Of a stretch of 64,000 bases of DNA, positions 23,516 through 33,400 are shown piece by piece; the first letter of the stretch is position 1, and each line of letters opens with the position of its first letter. The translations under genes were made by a program, and so were the position numbers. The stretch is from Clytia hemisphaerica (lineage: Eukaryota > Cnidaria > Hydrozoa > Leptothecata > Clytiidae), in contig CACVBU010000522.1 of assembly GCA_902728285.1 (NCBI GenBank), positions 552,316-616,315 on the forward strand, given 5' to 3'. The notes beneath the pieces were generated by a model, which saw only the letters and a list, made by a program, of their open reading frames with translations, was not told the origin of the DNA and made no database searches.

Positions 23516-23660
23516 TTATCAAAAGAAATGGCTACAAGAGTATGCTTTCATATTCATGATGAAACTAGCCAAAAAAATTAAGAACATGCTAAGAATATCA
23601 CCATCATGGAACATGGTAACTGAACCTAAGAATGTTATTTTTAGAGCAATTTACCTGTTA

Positions 23661-23929
23661 CACGCTTTTTTTTTAATAAGAATGGTGTTTTTTCATTTCA
23701 TCATGGATATTCTTAACTTTTTGGCGAAAATCATCCAAAAATATTCTTACGGTATTCTTAGGTTAAGATCGAAATTGGCAATCTACAGGTTAAAATGCAT
23801 TAAAAATAGCATTCTTAGGTTCAGTTGCTAAATTCCATGATGGCAATATTCTTACCATATTCTTAATTTTTTGGCCATTTTCATCATGGACATTCTTATA
23901 AAGTGTATTCTTATAAAAAAAAAAGCGTG
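23661..23929. mobile_element. TA-flanked MITE, CACGCTTTTT terminal inverted repeats
   Basis: Starts CACGCTTTTTTTTTAATAAG and ends CTTATAAAAAAAAAAGCGTG, flanked by TA on both sides. The interior repeats the motif ATTCTTA many times in both orientations. One of at least nine related copies in the window (24.8, 25.4, 26.5, 27.0, 27.5, 39.6, 43.1 and 60.5 kb, plus a diverged copy at 20.1 kb). Confidence 0.8.
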
Positions 23930-24782
23930 TAATTGCCAATTATCCCCCAGCAATGCTAGAAGTTTTCATAAAAATGCCAAATTTTGACTTTGGGGTGTGT
24001 ATTACATGCTAGATTTAGACTGGGTTTGGATCCTACTCTAAGAATACCATAAGAATACTTTCGGATGATTTCCCCCAAAAAGTTAAGAATATCCATGATG
24101 GAATGAAAAACCACTATTCTTATAAAAAAGATGTAAATTATTGATTGGGATAGAGATCTTCGATTAATGGGAGAGTAGGTTATTCTTATTCTAAACCACA
24201 CCCCTGTCTCATTATCCCAGTGGATATATGGCCCACCGGACTTTGATACGAGGCAGAAAGAGAAATTTTGCTTAAATTCAATACGTCAGAATTATTTTCA
24301 CGCGCAGTCGCCGAGTTTTGTAACAACAGAATCTTTGTTGTTAAGTTTGAAACATATTTTATATTGACTTGAAGGAAAGTGTTAACACATTTAAAGGATT
24401 ATTTGTTCGCCACTTTCTTTTACTCTCATCTATCTTGACTTGTTTATGAGAAAGAAATTGTTTGGAGTTGATCGTGTTAGCTTGATGACTGGCTTTGATA
24501 AAAAAATTTCAAGATAAAATCAATAATGAGTTTATTTTGTTTTGAGTCTCATTTTGGAAGACTGAGCGCGATTATTTTAAGGAATACCAAAACCTTTGGA
24601 CGGATGGTATGAACATGTTTTTGCGTAATTTTCGATGTTTGGGGACGATTTTTTAGCTGGTATTTGGTATAGAAACTGTAGAAGTGGTAGATCTGAACGT
24701 TTTTGGGGGGTAAAAATCATCTGTCCTTATGAGTATGAGTCGCTCGTCATCATCCAGGACTGCAACTATTTGATATTTGATA

Positions 24783-24979
24783 CACGCTTTTTTTAAATGT
24801 TTTTTTCCATTTCAAACCCTGTCTAAATCTAGCATGCAATACCTACCTCCAGTTTAAACTTAGCATCTTTGTGAAACCTTTTAACATTGCTTGGCAATAA
24901 TTGGCAATTGGAATTCTTACCCATATTTTTAATTTCTTGGTCAATTTCATCATAAATATTCTTATAATAAAAAAGCGTG
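24783..24979. mobile_element. TA-flanked MITE of the same family, shorter copy
   Basis: Left end CACGCTTTTTTTAAATG, right end CTTATAATAAAAAAGCGTG, with TA on both sides. The interior shares AATTTCTTGGTCAATTTCATC-like sequence with the copy at 23661. Confidence 0.7.
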
Positions 24980-25353
24980 TATTATCACCATTGTTCGACC
25001 ATAGGCACTTGAAGTCAACCTTGTCCCCGTGTACACCAGGCTTTACATTTACGTTATAAACGATGCTATTGTCCGTTTAGAGGGTCAGTAAACGCGGGAA
25101 AGTAATATATGCGCAGAGTCAGGGCGTCAGGGCGATTTACGGGAAAAATAGTGGCAGTAGACACCTCCGCCACGAACTGAACTCCGTTTTCAAATTTAAC
25201 CCGCCTCCTGAATTATTCCGGAGGAATAATAATAGGATCGTCTATTTACGCTACTGATTGATGCCAGAGAATACCCTGTTGGCTGGTGCAGAGATGGGAT
25301 AGTATCAGCGATTTTTACATCTGTAAAACCTGCCGACCTCTCTCCCCTGCATA

Positions 25354-25598
25354 CACGTTTCTTTATAAGAACAAACTATATGAGAACGTAAGGCTTTGAT
25401 GGCAAAATGCTAAGAACAAGTTTAGAACAAGGCTTTGTGGACTCTAAAGCACCCAGTTTTTTTAGGAAAATGGACAAAAATACCCACAAATGGTCAAAAT
25501 AAGAACGTTTTAAGTACATTTTTGGGCTTAAAACTCGAAAAGTTAAAAGCATTCAAAGAGTTTGGAAAAATCTTTGGCGCTTTTATAAAAAACGGGTG
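25354..25598. mobile_element. MITE copy, CACGTTTCTTTATAAGAAC type
   Basis: Begins with CACGTTTCTTTATAAGAAC and contains the family landmarks AACAAACTATATGAGAACG, AAGGCTTTG and AAAATGGACAAAAA. Its right end is mutated (AAAAAACGGGTG), so the repeat is imperfect. Confidence 0.7.
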
Positions 25599-26412
25599 AA
25601 ACTTAGACAGTGAGATGTCTGGCTAACAGACAAACACGGAACATATTTTCTTGATTCATTCATTAGTTTCAATTGATTGGCTATTTCTCTCTAACGAGCT
25701 CATAATAGATATATAATTATCGGGCTGTAACCACCAGTAATTGTAAGTTTTTCAGATGATATTTTCAAAGAGATGTTTCCCAGAAGAGAGAAATGTGAGA
25801 GGTTTAATAACGATCATCACAGGTCGTTAATCCTTCTTTGATGAAAAATTAATTAAAATGAGATTTTCTGTGGAAATGTATCGCCACTGTTACAATGCTT
25901 GTTTCTGAACTGTGAGAATATCAGTGTATCGTTCTTGTAATTTTTTGATATTAAGTACAAATAAATATTAGTGGTATGATGTGTTTTAGAGTTCTTGTTT
26001 TTCATTTATGTAGTGGCCATCACGGACCATCACTTCTCGATTCAAGCAAAGGGGTTGTCAAGTCTTTTCCGTCAGGTGTAATCAGTCAGACTCGTAGACC
26101 CGAGATATCCGTTATAAGCCATGGACGAGAGTCAGAGGTTGGTTTTCCGAACTTTCAAGGTCTTCTTTACTTCTACCAACTTCTTTTTTCTAAGGGGCTT
26201 CTAACTACCAACTTTTCGTTCAGTCACTTCTTTGGTGAAAGCCACTCTCCTGTTTGGATTAATTCAACTTCTGATGACGTCATCATCATCACCATCGCAT
26301 GTTGTTCTAATTATTTTAGTCGACCATTTTCAATGAGATTTTAAAATGTTTATAGCTGAAAGTTTGTTGTGAAAAGAATCTTTAACGTTTAATATTGACG
26401 AAATTTGTTTTG

Positions 26413-26529
26413 TCAGACCTATTTTGAGCATTTTGTCATGGCGAAAATAAGAACAGGTCAAGAAAGTTTTTAGGCTTAAAGCTCAAAAGGTTAAAAACAT
26501 CAAATTTTGGATGTTCTTATAAAAACGTG
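26413..26529. mobile_element. Truncated MITE copy (right half only)
   Basis: Ends GATGTTCTTATAAAAACGTG followed by TA, preceded by the family's AAATAAGAAC and TTTTTAGGCTTAAAGCTC segment. No left terminus is present. Confidence 0.6.
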
Positions 26530-26644
26530 TAATAATGAATCAAACTATCACCAGCCACAGTAGTCATTGGTCATTCCAACATTTGCCTTTACCAAAATTT
26601 GAAGGATTTGACTATTCTTTATGGCATAGTCAGAAAGGGTCAAA

Positions 26645-26858
26645 TACCGTAAGTTGATTTAATTTCGACACCCTTCTTTAGAGATAGGAGTAATGGTTGG
26701 AATCACTGGTTGAAACTAATTTTCTTTGCTTAGCAATCAGAGAGGAATAAATCTTTTGTCTATCAGTGATTCCGCCCTTCTTATTATTCTTATCTATAAA
26801 GAAGGGTGTCGAAATTAGAAGAGGGATGTTGACATTAGACCAACTTACTGTACAGTAT
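26645..26858. mobile_element. MITE with ACCGTAAGTTG terminal inverted repeat
   Basis: The left arm contains GTAAGTTGATTTAATTTCGA and ACACCCTTCTTTAGAGATA. The right arm contains TATCTATAAAGAAGGGTGTC, then GAAATTAGA and ACCAACTTACTGTA. The arms pair over about 40 bp with one insertion in the right arm. Confidence 0.65.
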
Positions 26859-26989
26859 GGAACTACTTTATTGTCACGAATTCCAAGCTTACATTCCAGT
26901 TAATATAATTTCATAATGGTGAATTGTTCTGTGATTGCTCAGACACCAAGAACTCTCATACATTTCAACATATTGACTGATTAGGGGTA

Positions 26990-27245
26990 CACGTTTTTTT
27001 TTTTATAAGAACAAACTATATAAGAACATAAGGCTTCGAGGCCCAAAAATCTAAGAACATTCTAAGAACATACTAAGGCTTTGGAGACTTAAAAACATGC
27101 AATTTCTTAAGAAATTACATCAAAATGCTCAAAAAAAGCTGAAAATAAGAACATTTTAAAAACATTTTTAGGCATCAAATCCAAAAAACTAAGAACATCC
27201 GAAGGCTTCGAAAATTTTTGACGTTCTTATAAAAAAAAAAACGTG
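26990..27245. mobile_element. Complete TA-flanked MITE, best copy of the CACGTTTTT family
   Basis: Starts CACGTTTTTTTTTTATAAG and ends CTTATAAAAAAAAAAACGTG, flanked by TA on both sides. Internal landmarks are AACAAACTATATAAGAAC, GGCTTCGAGGCC, AAAAAGCTGAAAATAAGAAC and CTAAGAACATCCGAAGGC. It carries no open frame, so it depends on a transposase elsewhere; TA targets suggest a Tc1/mariner-type source. Confidence 0.85.
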
Positions 27246-27494
27246 TATGTTCAAGACATCAATGTCTTACATAAGCTGACGTCAATTCTCTCTCCATCAA
27301 ATCATATTACTGAGTGTAAACAAAGAATTAAGAAGGATATCAGATAATGACATTCAATACCAAATATTGACACACCACATGTTAAAACACGATTACAGTA
27401 CCGGCCAAAGTCACAATTGATATTATTCAATAGCACCTTGCCATTCTCAAATGATCCTGGGGTCTTAGAGAGTTTCCCAGGAACGGCTACTGTA

Positions 27495-28543
27495 CACGTT
27501 TTTTTTTTTATAAGAACGTCAAAAAATTTCGAAGCCTTCGGATGTTCTTAGTTTTTGGACCTACCCCGGTGGGCTGTAGGTCCTATAAATTAACCTTTGT
27601 CCGTCCGTCTGTCCGTCTGTCCGTTAGTTACCAGCTTTTCTTGAGATTGGCTCATTAGTTTTTTCTGATTTTTTGCACAATGATGCAAAACGGCAATGCT
27701 CAAAATGTGACGGAGCCCGATTTTCGAAAAAAAAATTTTTCCGGCCGAAAATGGCGGAAATATGCCGGAAAAACTGGTTTTTCGGCATTTTCTCGAGATT
27801 TCATCATTAGTTTTTTCTGATTTTTTGCTCAAAGATGCGTATTAACAATGCCCAAAACATGGCCTAGTCCAATTCTTGAGAAAAATTTTTTTCCGGCCGA
27901 AAATGCCGGAAATATGTCGGAAAATCGGTTTTTTGATATTTTCTCGAATTTTCATTTCTAGTTTTTTCCGATTTTTTTGCAGAAATATGCGTATTCGCAA
28001 TGCTAAAAACATGGCCGAGTTCGATTTTTGAGAAATTTTTCCGGTTGAAAATGCCGGAAATCACCGTTTAGTTTACTTATATTTATATGCTTTTCACACA
28101 AAAACATTATTCATAACAATGCTCACCATCAAGCATGATTCAATTGTCAATAAAACTGATTTTTGCGACCAGAACTTCCTATTTATTATTTCCCTACAAC
28201 CCTTCCCTCTCCCCCCATCAACAATCAATGATGAATTTATTGTGCTGTGTATTTTCGCTAAACGCTTATTTTCTGACTGATTTTTTTCATTTTTCTTTTC
28301 GCATTGCTATCTAACTTTCATCATCAGGTAAGGTAGGTCCATTCAGCATATTGCTTGTTTGGATTTGAAGCCTAAAAATGTTCTTAAAATGTTCTTATTT
28401 TCAGCTTTTTTTAAGCATTTTGATGTAATTTCTCTTAAGAAAATGCATGTTTAGGTCTCCAAAGCCTTAGAATGTTCTTAGAATGTTCTTAAATTTTTGG
28501 GCCTTATGCTCTTATATAGTTTGTTCTTATAAAAAAAAACGTG
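27495..28543. mobile_element. Inverted copy of the CACGTTTTT MITE, split by a nested insertion
   Basis: Read on the minus strand, the outer parts (27495-27559 and 28358-28543) match the copy at 26990-27245 end to end. The match is broken at GTTTTTTGGATTTG by about 800 bp of other DNA. TTTGGA occurs on both sides of the break (27554-27559 and 28358-28363), a possible target-site duplication. TA flanks the outer ends. Confidence 0.8.
27560..28357. mobile_element. Nested insertion with three tandem units of about 150 bp
   Basis: Lies inside the MITE at 27495-28543. The left end has GGACCTACC and the sequence near the right end has GGTAGGTCC, an inverted pair. From about 27631 to 28070 three units repeat: each has a TTAGTTTTTTCTGATTTTTTG-like start, then ATGCG, GCAATGC, AACATGG, then TTTTTCCGGCCGAAAATG. 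The gene-like open frames on the minus strand here are readings of this repeat. Confidence 0.65.
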
Positions 28544-30442
28544 TACATCAATACCTAGAACAGTCACTCACAGGCTTCTTCAGTTTCTGTCCACCCAATT
28601 CTCCTTACATGACATGTGTTAGTCCTGGAATAACATTCACTTGCCTAGGCTGCTGGCATCGCCTAACGGATTCGTGCTCCTTATATACTCCTTGCAGTTT
28701 TGTAGAGGTCTGCAATTCAGACTATCACTTGCCAAGCAGTGCCAAGTAAATAACAGCACCGAGTGGGAATCAAACACTGACTTCTTGTTTAAACAGCCGT
28801 ACTTTCAATCCTGCGGATTAAAACATTTCAGCCTATAAAAGATAATTTCATCTTAGCGGTCCCCTTTAATCGTTATGGTTGTCATCAATGGGGAGTGATC
28901 GCGATGGGGAGGGGGGGTTGGCCATTCTATATCTTAAGAATTCCGAATTCATCCGATCTTTTTTTCATCAACCTTTTGGAATTTTCTTTCACATCTTTTT
29001 AGTTTTACTTTCCTTCTTGGATAGCAAAAAAAAAAAACTCTATTATCTTCTGAACGTAGAATTTTGACAGTCGCTCCTCGATAAAGCTTCTAAATTATAT
29101 AATAATTGACAGTCAAATGGTGAAACAGTCATCTGAACAGTTTGAACATTCTCTGTCTGTATTAGGAGATATGTAGTATACTGCCAATAAAATGACACAA
29201 AAAAAGTTTTGAATGACTCAAAAAACAAAAATCTTTCATCAACTTGTCAAAAAATGCTTTGGTTTCGGGTTCGAATTACATTTGCTTTAGATAGAGCACC
29301 GTTGTTTGCAAATAAGTACAAAAAAATGAAGAGAAAAGAGAAAATTTAGAATGATGAATCCTTAAAGCGAATAAAATTAGTGTGTGTGTGTCTTACTAAG
29401 CCTGTGTGAAGTGACCTTTTACTGGTTTTATTTTATAGAGAAATATGAAAAAGTTGCTTCAGTGGAATGACGAAGGGTGAGTGATGGGTCAAAAATGTAC
29501 AGCACCTCAAATACTACAAGATGATGAAGTCTTCAAAAACAACTCAAAACAAAACAAAACAGGTTGGTGCATGTTCTCTCACATTTTGTGTTTTGTTGAC
29601 ATGGATAGATACATTTCATTTAATCTGCTGAAACCCGCCCTTCTTTGTCTGTTTACGAAATCCGCCCCGTTTCGTCTGTCCTTGATACCTGCCCGTTTTC
29701 TTCTTTTGTTTTTGAAACCCGCCTTTCTTTGTCTTTTTGGCATCATCAAGATTTGAGGTTGTTATCGCTTTTCACGGTTCGTCGATAACATTCAGTTAAA
29801 AAGGTTTTATGATTATATTTGAGGTATTCATATAAATGTGTCAGACAAAAATAATACTATTAGAGCGTCTTTATCGCGTATTCCCTTCGCTCGTTTCGTA
29901 ACAACTCGACAATTTGTAATGAAATTATACAAAACAAGAGCTTTTGAATGCTAAAAGTTCATTCATTTTGTCCTGTAAGTGAATACTTCAACTTATTTCT
30001 CATTTTGTCATATAAAGACAGTCGAGAAACTTGACCTCAAGGTTTTTTAGTAAAAGAAAAAATCTTTTGACGAAGGTTTGTTAATCCAAGATGAATTTAT
30101 AGTGAACGAAAAATGACAACTTCTTGTTTTGAAAAGTTTTATCAGAGATTTCGATCACTGGTTTTGTCTGTTAAAAGGAAATCAATGCATTAAGTCAAAG
30201 TTTTACGGAGAGCGCGGGAGAGTTGTCGAGTTGTTGTTTGATCAAACTTTAATGTCAACATTCGGAACAAAAAGGATACGTTTTATTAAAACAAATATCT
30301 CACTCCTCTTATGACACTTCAAATTTAATAAAACCACCAAGTCAAAACACAGTTCGCAAATAAAACTTCTTATGTGCTAATGCATGTGTTGTTTTGAGTC
30401 TTTATGAGAGAGTGAAGCTGTTCATAGCGCAAACACACCATC

Positions 30443-33400
30443 ATGAACTATACTCAATTTCTGTACGGTGGGATTTCAGTGGCTTTCATATTCGTTGTAG
30501 GATTTTATCTGACCAATCGGAACCGTCGTAAAAGTTCCACATCTGACCAAACCAAAGATGAGAAAAGGCGACGTCGTAAATCGTCCGCCAAAGAGACGCA
30601 AGACGGGGTGACGTTAAACGGAAGCGTCAGGAAACGCACGGGAGAGAAAAGTAACGGGAATACGGAAACGTTAACGGTATCACCATCCACAGATCAAGAT
30701 GAATTCGTGTTACAAACATTTTGTAAAAGTCCTTTAACTCCACACAAAAGGTTATCTATCCATCATGGACATGATGATTTTGCTTTCGATCGACCACAAG
30801 ATAAAGACGATGGAAAAATACGCCATGTTGATTTTGATGCTATTTCAATTGCAAAGGTCACGGAGGAACAATATGCAGAAAGTTTGGATGAAAATAGGAA
30901 TAGTGAGAAAATGAAAGATGTGACTATGGGCCAGGGACACGGTAAAGAGGATCAACTTGCTGAAAATGAACCTAAAACTGTTGAAAATGAACTAAGAACT
31001 GCTGGAAATGAACTAAGAACTGCTAAAAATGAAGAAGCAAAGCTTTATAAAGATGTTGATGCTTCAGAGATCATCTTTGAAGAGGATTCTCAGTCGAAAG
31101 ATGAATCAAAAAGTGAAAATTCAGAGGTACTCGTGAAAGTCAATGAATTTGTTGAAAGTAATGAAAATAAAATTGACGAGAAAGAGAGACAAATTGTTGA
31201 AACTGGAATTGTTGAAAGCGTGACCGAAAATGTTAATAGAGAGCCACCTGCAAAAAGATTAAGCAAATTTAAACTTTTCGTGTTTCAAGAATATGCAGAT
31301 CGAATGAGTGATCGTATCTTATCGAACACTTCCACGACGTTAGATCAGTTTCATGATTCACAAGTGGATTTCGCTGAAGACCTCTCGCTCACTGTTTTAT
31401 ATGAAGCCAGGAAAGAAGTTTATAACAACACGTCCACAAGCACACAGGCTAATGATGAGGAAAATAACAATAACGAAAGTACGCTTGACATGATAGCGGA
31501 TAAACTTGTCGATCAAATTTTATTTGGAAAAACTTCTCCTCAAAACAAACTTGCTTCAACTGCTACTATAGAGAAACCACCAGAACCTTCTGAAAAGGCT
31601 GCTATTCCCTCTGATTCAACAATATCTGTAGAAAATGATAATAAACTTGATGTCGAGGACGGAGCGATCAAAACGGACTATGGCCGCCCACTTTCTGGTT
31701 ACGCCAAAAATTTAGCAGATTTCCTCGCAGATGATGATGAATTTGAATTAAGCGATGCAGAGGATGAAGATGCAAAAGAGGAAATTGCTAGACCAAGGTC
31801 GGTTGGGGCAAGACCAAGCAGGGAGGGAGCTAGAGACAGTCAAGAGGAGAGTGATTACGAAGACACAGAAGATGACGAAGACGAGCTTTCGGATGACGAA
31901 GATGAAAGTTTTCTTGACGAGGAAAATGTTTCTTTTGAAAATGACGATGAAAGGACTACAATTTTCGTGAATGCTGATTTTGTTGATGATGAGGTAGCAA
32001 AGAAAGAAAAATTAGAAACAAAAGAATTTGAGACTCAAAAACTACAAGAACCTTTAGAAACGAGTGCTGTTGAAAAACAAGAACCTGAGATTAAGATAGA
32101 AACGGAAAACAAAAAAGCCAAAACATCACAATATGCTCCTGCAGTGAAGCGACGTCAAAATAATCGGCGCACGAGAGGAGAGCGTCCTAAGAGTTTATAT
32201 GAACAAGATCTACAGGAGATTTTCAACGAGATTAAGATGCCGGCAGACGAGGATGGCGGCAATGATGATCAAGATGACAGCAAAGAGGTTTTGGAGGATG
32301 GTATTAAGCCAGTGTCGGAAACGATGAACTTCTTGGAGAATCATATCGAAGCGAAACGAAACATGATGAAGAGAAACGAAGAAGAAGAAGAAGAATATTT
32401 GATGATGGACGAAGATGAACACGTTTCAAACAATTCAAGTGATTTGCTGGGTTGTCAAAAAACAAAGAAAGTCTCACAACAAAAACGTGAGTCTGCATTT
32501 TTGATATCCCTCTTCTCTCTTTTTGTTCAATCACTGATAAAGTTATATCATGTGGCGTTTATACCTACAAATACCTAAACTAAACCCTGCTTTAAAATAA
32601 AAATACAGTGGAAACGAAAAAGGGAAAATTTTGACAGACTTTATTCCGAAGAAAGCAGCCTGTTGATTATCCTCCGTTTTATCCTCCATGGTAAGCTTTC
32701 TGTGGCTTATTTTCCCAGCAATAGTGTCCTTGCTTTCATAAGCTTTCAGTCAGTTTATCGAGATCTAAAAAACATTGTTCTATTTTCTTTCAGCGCCAGT
32801 ACTTGGTCGCGCGGCCGTTATTGATTTTGGATGTGGTGCTCTGAAAGCAGGTCTTTCAGGGGATATCCGCCCGTCATGTTACTGTCCGTCAGTCATCGGC
32901 GTACCACGGAGGTTTTCTCAGGACGTCAGTAAAATGAAGAAAGGATTTTACGTTGGTGATGAAGCATGGGAGATTGCTGGTATGTTGCAGATCGGTAAGT
33001 TTGTTTGTTCACACATACATTCCAAAATTAATTATTACTAGTCCAATTCAAATTGGGGAATTCCATTGAAAAATTCCACTCACCCAAAGGATAAAGATTT
33101 CCGAAAAAATTGTTTTAAAGTTTAAACAGGTATACTCAATCACTATGATCGAGTTCAAGTTTTCCTTGGAGCACGTTTCCTCTAATTTTCCATCTTTTCA
33201 TTTAATGACGGTCTTACCTCCGCTCTTTTCTCCCTTTGTTCACAGAACATCCAATCAAACAAGAGATTAACAACTGGTCGGACATCGGCAACATTTTTGA
33301 ATATCTTTACGATGAAGAACTGAAGATCAACAGTAACGAACATCCCATGCTTCTCACTGAACCTGGCCTTACTTCCTCAACTCATCGAGAAAAGTTGATT

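Larger units (their letters stand above)
22287..30442. other. 8 kb gene-free interval dominated by MITEs and diverged repeats
   Basis: No coding sequence can be supported. Besides the elements listed separately, a relative of the TAACTCGAA MITE lies at about 22440-22600, and a partial copy of the TTCTTA-rich MITE at about 24020-24140. A microsatellite of GT lies near 29380. Three copies of a roughly 40-bp unit based on GAAACCCGCC and TTTGTCTGTTT occur at about 29630-29745. The promoter of the gene starting at 30443 should lie near the right edge. Confidence 0.6.

Noticed and set aside
23304-23831. 175-residue open frame on the plus strand
   Set aside because: It covers a diverged direct repeat and a MITE, is rich in Phe, Ile, Lys and Asn as translated AT-rich DNA is, and has no motif.
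23920-24982. GCGTG cores (AHR/ARNT sites) at the tips of MITEs
   Set aside because: The five-base core is part of the element's terminal repeat and lies 20 kb from AHR in a gene-free stretch; a chance match is the simpler reading.
25976-26344. 122-residue open frame
   Set aside because: No domain, no splice partners and no start context; composition changes along its length. I cannot support it as a gene.
27590-28064. Minus-strand open frames with repeated SEKT-type motifs
   Set aside because: They are translations of three tandem units inside the nested insertion and not a protein repeat under visible selection.
32487-32578. C-terminal extension of the acidic protein past the donor at 32486
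   Set aside because: The extra residues are hydrophobic and T-rich in DNA, typical of an intron, and follow a strong GTGAGT donor.
32775-33041. Separate start for the actin-related gene just before its first exon
   Set aside because: The open frame here begins with TTG, not ATG, and runs through a clear pyrimidine tract and CAG acceptor. No ATG exists in that frame upstream, so the exon must be joined to something before it.
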